Assembly (NCBI RefSeq): GCF_900182745.1
Contig: NZ_FXTY01000008.1
Span: 140,760 to 204,759, forward strand
Reading direction: 5' to 3'
Length of the DNA stretch: 64,000 nucleotides
Origin: Shimia sagamensis
Lineage (GTDB): Bacteria; Pseudomonadota; Alphaproteobacteria; Rhodobacterales; Rhodobacteraceae
Shown piece after piece: positions 7,454 to 15,779 of this stretch. Each line of letters opens with the position of its first letter. Position 1 is the first letter of the stretch. The notes under the pieces were generated by a model that was not told the origin of the DNA, did not search any database, and worked only from the letters and a program-made list of their open reading frames with translations. Position numbers and translations under genes: made by a program.

Positions 7454-7981
7454 TTGGTGGAAACACAGACAATTCACATAGATTCTGGTGCGGTTCCGAG
7501 ATGCCACGTCTGTAATTTTTTGGACATCGCAATAGGGTTGATTGCTGGGGTTTCTTTGATGAGCAAGCATAAAACGCAAATGGCGCCATTGGCGGCAACA
7601 ATAATGCTGGGCCATTCGATGGAATTATTGGCTAAAGCCTATTTGCTGATCCAAGGAGATGTCACAGTGGATCAGTTGAAAGGGTGGGGGCCTAAGAACG
7701 AGAACAATAAAGTGCGTTACGGGCACAACATCAAAAACATGTGGCGGGCTGAAACGCCACTTTTTGATCAAGCAGAAGAACTGTGGTTTCGCGAGTATCG
7801 CTCGCACTATGAGACCCGCGACGACTGCATGGAGGCATTTGAGAGAATTTTCAATCTCGCCGCGGAACATCATGAAGCCCCCTACTCAGGCCGATATGGC
7901 GGAAAAAACCGATACCCAGCACACGAGAAGCTTGCGCCAATTCTTTCTGAGATTCTGGAACACATAAGCAAGAGCCACTAG
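7454..7981 (+). CDS. HEPN-like prophage cargo protein
   Basis: About 175 residues. The helix LGHSMELLAKAYLLIQGD (residues ~53-70) matches the signature helix of HEPN-type helical bundles, and YGHNIKNMW (~90) resembles the G-H-x-L element that often follows. REYRSH (~113-118) has the R-x4-H spacing of the catalytic motif in HEPN ribonucleases, though its correct placement in the fold is not proven. If active, it would cleave RNA, as toxin and anti-phage HEPN proteins do. The start is TTG 7454 or GTG 7457, both after AGAGGG. It stands alone between a terminator and the att site with no antitoxin gene recognised. The HEPN assignment is an inference. Confidence 0.5.
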   Translation: MVETQTIHIDSGAVPRCHVCNFLDIAIGLIAGVSLMSKHKTQMAPLAATIMLGHSMELLAKAYLLIQGDVTVDQLKGWGPKNENNKVRYGHNIKNMWRAETPLFDQAEELWFREYRSHYETRDDCMEAFERIFNLAAEHHEAPYSGRYGGKNRYPAHEKLAPILSEILEHISKSH

Positions 7982-8056
7982 CTTATGCAGGCCACCAATC
8001 CTGCACAAATTGCGATTCACACTCGGATCGCATCTGATCCGGATCGATGGGTTGAA

Positions 8057-8254
8057 CTATCCGTATCGCCCTTCAGAGTGCTTCTCTTCCGGTTCAGTCG
8101 GCAGCGGATGATCGGGCGGCGTCACACCGTGGGCGGATAGCCAATCTACAACTTCACCCCAACGATCCTGATCGCTCACTTTATGGGGGTGAAGGTCGAG
8201 TTCATGCCAACGCTTGCGCAAGTCTTCGGGGATTCTTCCAGGCCATTTGTCCAT
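8057..8254 (-). CDS. Small conserved-looking phage protein
   Basis: 65 residues, hydrophilic, Trp- and Pro-rich, with the segments WPGRIPEDLRKRWHELDLH and DRWGEVVDWLSAHGVTPPDH, which read like a genuine folded protein and not a shadow frame. No membrane segment or known motif is visible. It lies on the reverse strand between the HEPN-like gene and the att site. There is no strong ribosome site before the ATG. The function is unknown. Confidence 0.45.
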   Translation of the reverse strand: MDKWPGRIPEDLRKRWHELDLHPHKVSDQDRWGEVVDWLSAHGVTPPDHPLPTEPEEKHSEGRYG

Positions 8255-8382
8255 GCGATAAGTTCTGCATCTGTTCTCTCATGCGGTCAAGGTGGTTTTG
8301 ACTTCAGAGTCCCTCGCTGTCTCGCTGTGGGGGGATTCCTTTTGGATGGCCAGTCGCGCGGTTTCATCGACTTCGGTTCCGA

Positions 8383-8406
8383 GTTTTGTTTACGCGTAAA
8401 CAAAAC
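8383..8406. promoter_or_regulatory. Perfect 24-bp palindrome next to the prophage end
   Basis: The half-site GTTTTGTTTACG is followed directly by its exact reverse complement, giving a 24-bp palindrome with no spacer. It lies about 80 bases inside the attR fragment. A dimeric repressor operator, an excisionase or integrase accessory site, or a replication/partition site are all possible. Confidence 0.5.
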
Positions 8407-8484
8407 CCCCCATATGAAACTCCCCCAAACGGGCCAAAAAACGGCATAAAACGGGAACACAGCGTGAATATACCCCCTGTCTGC

Positions 8485-8532
8485 GCCCTCCGAAGGCAGA
8501 GGCCAGAGGTTCGAATCCTCTCAGGTGCGCCA
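8485..8532 (+). other. attR: 3' fragment of tRNA-Arg (anticodon CCG)
   Basis: The anticodon loop CTCCGAA (8488-8494), the 3' anticodon strand GGCAG, the T arm with GGTTCGAATCC, the acceptor 3' strand and an encoded CCA (8530-8532) are present. Upstream there is no D arm or 5' acceptor strand. Crossovers near the anticodon loop are typical of tyrosine-integrase phages: the element restores the 3' half of the tRNA at the far end and leaves a duplicate fragment here. The reverse complement encodes the well-known antisense-tRNA peptide ERIRTSGLCLRRA and loses that match at the same point. Confidence 0.75.
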
Positions 8533-9042
8533 CTTTTCTTAACAATTCGACGTTGAACGCCGCCGGGGAGATTCGGGTTTTGGCTTGCATTGTGGCCGGA
8601 CCTTGCCGGTTTTGTGGTCGAAGTTTGTTCTTCTGAGGCGGTGAAATGGCACCATTGTGGCAACAATTGGGCATGCCAAAACTGTTTAAAATCTGGCAAA
8701 TGTCCCAGTTTTTGTGGTTTTGTCCGTCGCTTTCCCGAAAGGCGTGTTTTTCAAGGGCTTAATCCGAAATTATCGAAACTCTTACAATTTGACACGAAGC
8801 TAAACGGCATTGTCCGCTTCCTGTTTAGGACTCATTAGCCCCAGCAAATTACCACTAAGGGTGGGATTTTAGCGGCTCAGGGGTGGGCCATTAGGTGGGA
8901 ACAACAAGATGCGTCTCAAACAAACGAGCTTCATCAAGACAATCACGCATAGATCGGTCGCTATGCACTCAGAAGGGTGTGCGCAGCCGCGTTGGGACCA
9001 AAGCCTGACCGCGACTTTGTAACGATTTCTGAGGACAGTTAG
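8533..9042. other. Gene-free stretch between prophage end and RTX gene
   Basis: About 510 bases without a convincing coding frame on either strand. Short frames here lack ribosome sites and protein-like composition. It should contain the promoter of the RTX glycoside hydrolase gene, but I see no strong sigma-70 box pair and no terminator or repeat. Confidence 0.5.
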
Positions 9043-12000
9043 ATGCCTATTACCATTACTGTGGATCGCAGTAGTGCGCCGATAGAGGTGCGCTCGGACA
9101 TGTTCGGCGTGAACCTTTTGACCAGCACAAACGAAGTCAACGGCGTTCCAAATGATCGCTATGTTGAGGCTATTGATTTGGTTGGTGCGACACGGTTGCG
9201 CTATCCTGCGGGGCGGGCTGCCAACGAGCAGATCACGGAACTGGATCGCGGACAAAGCGGCTTCAATCAGATCCGTGAAGACGTTCGTAACTATCTTGAT
9301 TGGGTGAAAGCAAATGACGCACGGACCACGCTTGTGGTGCCAGCTTTGGCGGATGCGCACACCAATCAACAGGACATTCGTGATTGGGCCGAGCTGGTAC
9401 TTGAGTATATGGGCGATCAGGCTGACCTGATTGCTGGCTATGAAATTGGCAATGAGTTTTGGCAAACCATTGATGAAGTTGAGTATGGCGAGTACGCAGC
9501 GGACATTGCCAATGCCCTGCGTGGTGCCACAGTAAATGGATATCAGCCGGAGATTTGGGTGCAGACTGCCAACGTTGCTGGCGGTGCGTCCAACTACAAA
9601 GGCGGAAATTACGGTTCTATTAGTGACGCGGATGCAATGGCGGCGATGGCACATTGGGATGTCGCGCACCGACCAAGTGATTGGAGCGACTCCCAAACAG
9701 CTGAGCAATACTACAAAAGCCTCAACGGGTACGAAAAGCGGGTGGTCAAAGGCAATTTGGAGTTGTTGGAGCAGCTCGATGCCGACCACAATATTGCCAA
9801 CGGGTTCCAAACCGACAGTGCAACTGCATCCATTGATGGCATCGTGGCACACTACTATTTTGACAAAGACGTTGAGGGCTACGATCAGAGCGCTGGTTTG
9901 ACGCGATCTGAAGTCAAATACTTGGATTTGCGATTTGCCACGTGGGAAGCCATGTTGCCGCAAGACTTGAATATTCAAGTCACAGAATGGAACGTTGAGA
10001 CTGGCCATTGGAACTGGTTGGGTTTGAAAGCTGCAGGCGTGGTTGTCGAGCAGTTCCAAAACATGCTTGAGCTGGGTGTGGACGGGGCTGATTTTTGGAC
10101 TGTACGCCACAACACCTCGACGTCGATTGCTGGAGGCAATTCGGATCAAAATGCCGTCGAACTGACACCCGCTGGCGTCATGTTGCAGTTGATGTCGGAA
10201 AGTCTCAACCCTGAAGATGGCTCGATGTATGCGGTATCTGTTGATGGGTTCGACGAGACAAAACTTGAGGTAAATGCCTACTCCAACGGATATAAAAGTG
10301 TGGTTTATGTGACCTCGCATACGGAGAGTTTCAATAAGAGTTTCTCCCTGGATTTGTCCGATTTGGCTGGCAATGCATCGTCTTGGAGCGGCCGAGTTGT
10401 CGGTATTGATGCCAGTACATCTGATGGCTACAGTGACAACGCTGCCTATGATGAGAATGGTGATCTGGTTCAACGGCTTGGTAAGCGCACAATTGACCCC
10501 GCAGAGCGGGCGGACCTGATTGAAGTGTTGGGAGACGCCTATGATGACGAGTTGATCAAATGGAGCTCCGGGAATTGGAAGACCTACCTACCAAAGCCGG
10601 AAGACATTTATGTACGTCCAGGCGTGGGTAATCCGACGTCTTTGGATGACTTTTATTTTGCCACTGAAACCGATGTGGCTGGGTCTCTTACCATGCTGAG
10701 CGAAGGTCAATTGGGTAGCAGCGCGGACAATATCAGCTTTCGTCTGAACCCTTGGGAAGTGATTGAGATCACTTTAGACCACTCCAATGTTGTAAGTGGA
10801 GACAGTTCGGCGGAGGTTATGCGGGGTGGCTATGGCGTAGATGACTTCAACGGAAGTGGAGGGGACGACTTCCTCCGCGGATACGATGGCATGGATATCC
10901 TTGTCGGCGGGACCGGTCATGATTCTGTTTATGGAGATTCTGGCAATGACCGTCTTGAGGGCAAATCAGGAAACGACCGCCTTTACGGCGGGTCTGGCAA
11001 CGACAAGCTTGTTGGTGGTGACGGCAACGACTATCTCCGTGATGATGCGGGCCGCGATGATTTTGTTGGTGGCAACGGAGTCGATACGGTCTCTTATTGG
11101 GGGCACAAAACCGGAGTAAATATAAACCTGAAGACGGGTAAGAATTCCAGCGCCGACACTTACAGCAGCATTGAAAATCTCTACGGCTCGGATCTGGCAA
11201 GAGACACCTTGTACGGTGATAATTACGATAACTTGCTTTACGGCGCAGCCGAAAATGATCGGCTATATGGCTATTCCGGTAACGACACTTTGAAAGGGGG
11301 CGATGGAGACGATTACCTCCGGGACGAGTCCGGGCGTGATGTTTTTGTTGGTGGCAGTGGTCAGGACACAGTGTCTTATTGGGGGCACAAAAGTGGGATG
11401 ACGGCCAACCTCACCACTGGGGCAAATTCCGGCGGTGACAGCTACGACAGTATTGAACACCTGTTAGGGTCGAACATCGCTGACGACAAGTTTTACGGCA
11501 ATTCAAATGGCAACAAATTGGATGGCGCCGGTGGCGATGATGTGCTTTTTGGCTATGGTGGCAACGACGTCTTGGTAGGCCGTGAAGGCACGGATCGGTT
11601 GTACGGAGGCACAGGCAGCGACACTTTGACTGGCGGTGATGGCAATGACTACTTGCGTGATGAGTCCGGTCTTGATGTGTTTGACGGTGGCGCAGGCCAG
11701 GATACTGCGTCGTATTGGGGGCACAATGCGGGCGTGTCGGTGAACCTTTTGACAAGTGTAAACAGCAGTGGTGATACCTATGTCAGCATTGAAAACCTAC
11801 TTGGGTCCAATGTGGCAAATGACACGCTGGTCGGGGATCACGGCGACAACCGTTTGGATGGGGCCGGGGGCAGCGACGAGCTTCATGGCAACGACGGTGC
11901 GGACTATATTGTTGGGCGCAGTGGTGACGACAGCCTTGAAGGCGATAGCGGTAACGACCGGCTTTATGGCGGATCTGGAACTGACACGCTCCGCGGGGGT

Positions 12001-12552
12001 GATGGCGACGACTATCTACGCGATGACTCCGGTCGGGATATTTTTGACGGTGGCGAAGGCCAGGACACGGCCGCTTATTGGGGGCATGCGTCTGGTGTGA
12101 CCGTGAATTTGGACACCGGGGTCAACAGCAGCGGTGATACCTATATTAGCATTGAGAATCTTTTGGGTTCCAACAAGGCGGATGACCATCTGACCGGGGA
12201 TGAACAAAACAACTATCTACGTGGCGCGGCTGGCAACGACACATTGATTGGTGGCGCCGGAGCCGACACTCTGCGCGGTGACAGCGGCAACGATGTTATG
12301 GCCGGTGGCGATGGTGGAGACCTTTTTGTATTCCACGACAGTTTTGGGCAGGATGTGGTGACCGACTTTGATCTGTCACAGGACGTGCTGGATGTGTCGT
12401 CTGTGGACGCATTCACCAGTTTTTCGGACGTGATTTCAAACCATGCATCCCAAATGGGTTCTGATGTGGTGATTTCCGTGAGTGGGAGCCATCAAATCAC
12501 ACTAGAAGACGTGAGCCTTGGCAGTCTTGCCGAACATCACTTTGATTTTTGA
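9043..12552 (+). CDS. Secreted glycoside hydrolase (GH-A clan) fused to RTX calcium-binding repeats
   Basis: 1169 residues with two parts. Residues ~1-560 look like a retaining GH-A TIM-barrel hydrolase: GYEIGNEFW (132-140) holds an Asn-Glu pair with Glu138 as likely acid/base, and QVTEWNVETG places Glu315 as likely nucleophile. Similar layouts occur in GH39, GH51 and GH79, so the substrate (a plant, algal or host polysaccharide) is not settled. Residues ~595-1090 contain many GGxGxDxLx RTX nonapeptides that bind calcium. The C-terminus (LFVFHDSFGQDVVTDFD to the final HHFDF) is a typical type I secretion signal region. There is no N-terminal signal peptide, in line with ABC-exporter secretion. 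No exporter genes lie nearby. Confidence 0.8.
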   Translation: MPITITVDRSSAPIEVRSDMFGVNLLTSTNEVNGVPNDRYVEAIDLVGATRLRYPAGRAANEQITELDRGQSGFNQIREDVRNYLDWVKANDARTTLVVPALADAHTNQQDIRDWAELVLEYMGDQADLIAGYEIGNEFWQTIDEVEYGEYAADIANALRGATVNGYQPEIWVQTANVAGGASNYKGGNYGSISDADAMAAMAHWDVAHRPSDWSDSQTAEQYYKSLNGYEKRVVKGNLELLEQLDADHNIANGFQTDSATASIDGIVAHYYFDKDVEGYDQSAGLTRSEVKYLDLRFATWEAMLPQDLNIQVTEWNVETGHWNWLGLKAAGVVVEQFQNMLELGVDGADFWTVRHNTSTSIAGGNSDQNAVELTPAGVMLQLMSESLNPEDGSMYAVSVDGFDETKLEVNAYSNGYKSVVYVTSHTESFNKSFSLDLSDLAGNASSWSGRVVGIDASTSDGYSDNAAYDENGDLVQRLGKRTIDPAERADLIEVLGDAYDDELIKWSSGNWKTYLPKPEDIYVRPGVGNPTSLDDFYFATETDVAGSLTMLSEGQLGSSADNISFRLNPWEVIEITLDHSNVVSGDSSAEVMRGGYGVDDFNGSGGDDFLRGYDGMDILVGGTGHDSVYGDSGNDRLEGKSGNDRLYGGSGNDKLVGGDGNDYLRDDAGRDDFVGGNGVDTVSYWGHKTGVNINLKTGKNSSADTYSSIENLYGSDLARDTLYGDNYDNLLYGAAENDRLYGYSGNDTLKGGDGDDYLRDESGRDVFVGGSGQDTVSYWGHKSGMTANLTTGANSGGDSYDSIEHLLGSNIADDKFYGNSNGNKLDGAGGDDVLFGYGGNDVLVGREGTDRLYGGTGSDTLTGGDGNDYLRDESGLDVFDGGAGQDTASYWGHNAGVSVNLLTSVNSSGDTYVSIENLLGSNVANDTLVGDHGDNRLDGAGGSDELHGNDGADYIVGRSGDDSLEGDSGNDRLYGGSGTDTLRGGDGDDYLRDDSGRDIFDGGEGQDTAAYWGHASGVTVNLDTGVNSSGDTYISIENLLGSNKADDHLTGDEQNNYLRGAAGNDTLIGGAGADTLRGDSGNDVMAGGDGGDLFVFHDSFGQDVVTDFDLSQDVLDVSSVDAFTSFSDVISNHASQMGSDVVISVSGSHQITLEDVSLGSLAEHHFDF
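11015..12205 (+). repeat. Four large RTX-associated repeat units
   Basis: Four copies of a unit of roughly 90-120 codons occur. Each contains YLRD(D/E)(A/S)G-x-D, a VDTVSYWGHK-like strand, a G-V-x-x-N-L segment and a S-I-E-N-L-x-G-S segment, followed by ordinary RTX nonapeptides. The YLRD elements lie near 11032, 11311, 11653 and 12013. The third base of codons differs between copies, so the duplication is old. Confidence 0.75.
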
Positions 12553-12578
12553 CTTGAAAGAGCATGAGGGAAAACGCT

Positions 12579-13199
12579 TTAGCGTAATCTGTTATCACGC
12601 CATGTGCGCCACTCTTCTGGGGTGTCCAGGTCTGTCAAGGCGTGTTCATCGGGCAGTTTGATCAATTGAACTGAAGGCGCATTGCGTTTTAGAACGTTCT
12701 TCGCCCCGATATCTCCGGTCAAGCAACAAAGCTCTCCAAAAAGCCGAGCTGGGAAAAGCACGGGGTGGCCGGGGTGGTTGTCAGCTGATGTTGCCCTAAT
12801 AATAGCGTCAGATGCCACTTCATGTGATTGTGCAATGGTCTTGAGATCTGACTGCGTGAGGTCGGGCATATCTGCAGGGATAACCATAACGGCAGAACAG
12901 TTGCCTGGTAGTTTTGCAATGCCCGCGCGCAAGGAATGTGCCATTCCTTCCGATGCGTCGGTCACCTCAACAACAACACATTCCAACCCTTGAAGTGCAA
13001 CGCGCCTGGAGGTGTCGTTGGGGCGTAGGCAAATCAGAACCGTTTGTGACACAGCACAGGCCTGCTTTGCCATCTTTTGCAAAAGTGGTCGCCCATCCAC
13101 CTCTTCCAGAAGTTTGTCGCCACCGCGCATCCGTGAAGAGGAACCTGCGGCCAAAATGAGAATTGCGATGTTGGTCTGGGAAGTGGGGACGTCGGTCAT
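12579..13199 (-). CDS. MobA-like NTP transferase (MocA/molybdenum cofactor nucleotidyltransferase family)
   Basis: 206 residues. LAAGSSSRMRGGDKLL (~17-32) is the nucleotide-binding signature of MobA-like transferases, where the conserved Lys contacts the NTP. VIPADMPDL (~105) is the metal-binding region, and DLDTPEEW near the C-terminus is a standard family ending. Such proteins attach CMP or GMP to molybdopterin and often serve xanthine-dehydrogenase or CO-dehydrogenase-type enzymes. No such enzyme is in this window, although the molybdenum enzyme NapA is encoded 23 kb away. The exact nucleotide cannot be assigned. It is downstream of the flavoprotein gene and may share its transcript. Confidence 0.7.
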   Translation of the reverse strand: MTDVPTSQTNIAILILAAGSSSRMRGGDKLLEEVDGRPLLQKMAKQACAVSQTVLICLRPNDTSRRVALQGLECVVVEVTDASEGMAHSLRAGIAKLPGNCSAVMVIPADMPDLTQSDLKTIAQSHEVASDAIIRATSADNHPGHPVLFPARLFGELCCLTGDIGAKNVLKRNAPSVQLIKLPDEHALTDLDTPEEWRTWRDNRLR

Positions 13200-13231
13200 G
13201 GCCTGATTTTGCCGGAATACAGTTAGGTTGA

Positions 13232-15649
13232 CTAGCCCCGCATGCGGTTATTGCTCGCGTCAAAAAGCGGTTCCGAGAGCAGGCGTGCACGACACATTTC
13301 CCCCAATATTTCGATTTCGACTTCAAGATCTTCGGTAATGTGACCTGTTGGGACAAAGCCCAAGGCAACTGAGGTTTTGACGTTGTGCGCATAGCCTCCA
13401 GACGTGCAGAACCCCACAACTTTCCCATCCAGCCATATGGGCTCATAGGCCTGAACGTCTGCGTCATTTGCTTCGACTGCAAAGGCACAGAGTTTTCGGA
13501 TAGGGCCGTTGTCACGTTCCGCTTCAGCGGCGGATCGGCCAATGAAATCTTCGGTTTTTTGGAAGGCAATGAACCGATCTAACCCTGTTTCAGCGGCAGT
13601 ATAATCCGGAGAATATTCCGATAGCCACGAACCAAAGAATTTCTCCAAACGCAGAGACATCATGGCCCGCATGCCAAACGGGCGCATCCCGAGAGGCTCC
13701 CCAGCGTCCCAAAGCGTGTTCCACAATGATCGTTGTGCCATGGGGTCGCAATAGATCTCAAATCCAAGGTCGCCGGTGTAGCTGACCCGTTGAACAAGGC
13801 AGTCTACCATGCCGACAGTAAGTGGACGCACGTCCAAAAACGCCATGTCCGCAATGTCATCCCGGGTACCGGCTTGCAAAATTTCCCGTGCCTTATGACC
13901 CGCAATCTGAAATCCGGTGAGGCGGTCTGACACGTTTTTTACCAGCACACCGTCCATCTCATTTTGTTCAAACCACCGCATGTGGTAGGCTTGTGCGCCG
14001 TAAGATGCAGTGAGTTGGAATGCGTCTTCGGAGAGGCAGGACACGGTGAAATCCCCAATCAACCGTCCTTTGTGCGACAACATTGGCGTGAGGCTTAATC
14101 TGCCCTGTTTGGGGATGCGGCCCGCCATAATACGGTTCAGCCAAGCGCGGGCATTCGGCCCCGTGACCATATACTTTCCAAAGTTGTGAACTTCATTGAT
14201 GCCTGCCGACTCGCGCACCGCAGCCACTTCACGCGCGGTGGCTTCAAATGCGTTGGAACGACGGAATGATGGAGTTTCATAGCGCGGCTCATCTTCTTCG
14301 GCGTAATAATTGACCACTTCCAGACCAAATTGTTGCCCCCAAACCGCGCCCATTTTGTCAAACACGTCGTACATGGGGGTTTGCCGGAATGGTCGCGCGG
14401 CGGACAACTCCTCGTTAGGATAGGAGACTGAAAAGCGTGTTTGGTAGTTTTCAATAACTTTAGGGCGCGTGTATCCAGGCGTGATCCAGTCGCCAAAGCG
14501 GGCGCAATCCATGGCGTAGGTGTCGCGCTCGGTTTCTCCCTCGACCATCCATTGCGCCAGCATCAATCCAACGCCACCGCCTTGCGAAAACCCAGCCATA
14601 ACTGCGCAGGCGGACCAATAATTGCGCATGCCAGGTACTGGTCCAACCAGTGGATTACCATCTGGCGCAAAAGTGAAAGGGCCGTGTATTACGGATTTTA
14701 CACCAGCCGTGGCGAGGGCAGGGAAGCGTTTGTAAGCAAATTCAATGGAGGCTTCGATTTTGTCAAAGTCATCTGGCAAAAGTTCGTGGCCAAAATCCCA
14801 AGGGGTGCCGTCGACGCCCCATGGGCGGCAAGGTTGCTCATAAAAGCCAATGCACAGGCCGCGGCCTTCTTGGCGGAAATAGCTTTCACCTGCGGGATCC
14901 ATCACATGGGGATGCTCCTTGCCTTCCTGCATCATTTCAACAATGAGAGGCACGTCTTCGGTGACGATGTATTGGTGCTCCATTGGATGTAACGGAAAAT
15001 ACACGCCGGCCATTGCACCCACTTCACGGGCCCAGAGACCAGCAGCATTGACCACATGTTCAGCGTGAATGGTTCCCTTGTCGGTGATCACATCCCATGT
15101 TCCGTCCGGTCGCTGAGTGGTGGCTGTGACTTTGGTGTGGGTTTGTATGGTGGCTCCGCCCAATTTCGCAGCCTTGGCGTAGGCGTGCGTGGTGCCAGAG
15201 GGATCGAGGTGTCCATCAAGAGGATCATACAATGCTCCGACAATGCCGTCTGTGTTGGTGGCAGGTGCAAATGTCTTAATCTCCTCGGGGGTGAGGATTG
15301 TCGTGTCTAATCCCATGAACCGATGCTTGGCGCGTTCGGCCAACAGCATGTCAAAGCGATCCTGATTGTCCGCGAGTGTCACACCTCCCACGTGGTGCAG
15401 TCCGCAAGACATACCTGTGATCTCTTCCAGCTCGCGATATAGGTTGATTGTGTAACCTTGAAGCGCAGCCATATTGGTGTCGCCATTTAGCGTATGAAAC
15501 CCTCCAGCCGCGTGCCATGTGGACCCAGAGGTCAGTTCAGACCGTTCAATCAACATGACGTCCGACCAGCCAAGTTTTGTCAGGTGGTACAGAACAGAGC
15601 AGCCAACTACGCCACCTCCGATCACTGCTACGCGGGTCGTTGTGGTCAT
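13232..15649 (-). CDS. FAD-dependent dehydrogenase with GcvT domain (dimethylglycine/sarcosine dehydrogenase family)
   Basis: 805 residues. The N-terminal DAO domain starts with VAVIGGGVVGCSVLYHL (Rossmann FAD site), and the STWHAAGG segment (~43-50) holds the His that carries covalent FAD in the dimethylglycine dehydrogenase family. From about residue 430 a GcvT/aminomethyltransferase domain follows, which binds tetrahydrofolate and takes up the C1 unit as methylene-THF. The length and the order DAO-FAO-GcvT match dimethylglycine or sarcosine dehydrogenase-like enzymes. The likely role is oxidative demethylation of an N-methylated amine such as a glycine-betaine breakdown product. Roseobacters carry many paralogues, so the substrate is open. 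Confidence 0.75.
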   Translation of the reverse strand: MTTTTRVAVIGGGVVGCSVLYHLTKLGWSDVMLIERSELTSGSTWHAAGGFHTLNGDTNMAALQGYTINLYRELEEITGMSCGLHHVGGVTLADNQDRFDMLLAERAKHRFMGLDTTILTPEEIKTFAPATNTDGIVGALYDPLDGHLDPSGTTHAYAKAAKLGGATIQTHTKVTATTQRPDGTWDVITDKGTIHAEHVVNAAGLWAREVGAMAGVYFPLHPMEHQYIVTEDVPLIVEMMQEGKEHPHVMDPAGESYFRQEGRGLCIGFYEQPCRPWGVDGTPWDFGHELLPDDFDKIEASIEFAYKRFPALATAGVKSVIHGPFTFAPDGNPLVGPVPGMRNYWSACAVMAGFSQGGGVGLMLAQWMVEGETERDTYAMDCARFGDWITPGYTRPKVIENYQTRFSVSYPNEELSAARPFRQTPMYDVFDKMGAVWGQQFGLEVVNYYAEEDEPRYETPSFRRSNAFEATAREVAAVRESAGINEVHNFGKYMVTGPNARAWLNRIMAGRIPKQGRLSLTPMLSHKGRLIGDFTVSCLSEDAFQLTASYGAQAYHMRWFEQNEMDGVLVKNVSDRLTGFQIAGHKAREILQAGTRDDIADMAFLDVRPLTVGMVDCLVQRVSYTGDLGFEIYCDPMAQRSLWNTLWDAGEPLGMRPFGMRAMMSLRLEKFFGSWLSEYSPDYTAAETGLDRFIAFQKTEDFIGRSAAEAERDNGPIRKLCAFAVEANDADVQAYEPIWLDGKVVGFCTSGGYAHNVKTSVALGFVPTGHITEDLEVEIEILGEMCRARLLSEPLFDASNNRMRG

Positions 15650-15779
15650 GCACGCCTCCTGTGTTCCCTGATTTCCATGAAACCGGCAGGTTCAGGTGTG
15701 CAGCATGTTCAAATGCGACACAAATGGTCGCTAATGTAGCTTGCTTAGTTCCGTAGGAAAGTCGGGCGGACACAGACGC

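Larger units (their letters stand above)
1..8532 (+). mobile_element. Prophage right arm (tail, lysis, cargo, attR)
   Basis: Forward-strand phage genes run in the usual late order: tape measure, tail proteins, S74 fibre, holin-like protein, amidase, spanins. A zone of unrelated cargo genes follows, and the element stops at a 3' fragment of a tRNA-Arg gene (8485-8532). The left half, including head genes, integrase and the left attachment site, lies outside the window. Several late genes overlap by 1-4 bases, typical of phage late operons. The boundary at 8532 is inferred from the tRNA fragment; the matching copy has not been seen. Confidence 0.85.

Noticed and set aside
8364..8699. A 111-codon reverse-strand frame at the att site
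   Set aside because: It contains the antisense-tRNA peptide ERIRTSGLCLRRA, a well-known annotation artefact. It was used only as support for the tRNA fragment.
8869..10473. A 534-codon open frame on the reverse strand
   Set aside because: It lies antisense to the glycoside hydrolase gene, which has clear catalytic and RTX motifs. The antisense product shows no domain pattern and is caused by base composition.
11015..12205. Regularly spaced repeats considered as CRISPR or satellite DNA
   Set aside because: The repeats are coding, imperfect at third codon positions and follow the RTX protein pattern; no unique spacers of constant length are present.
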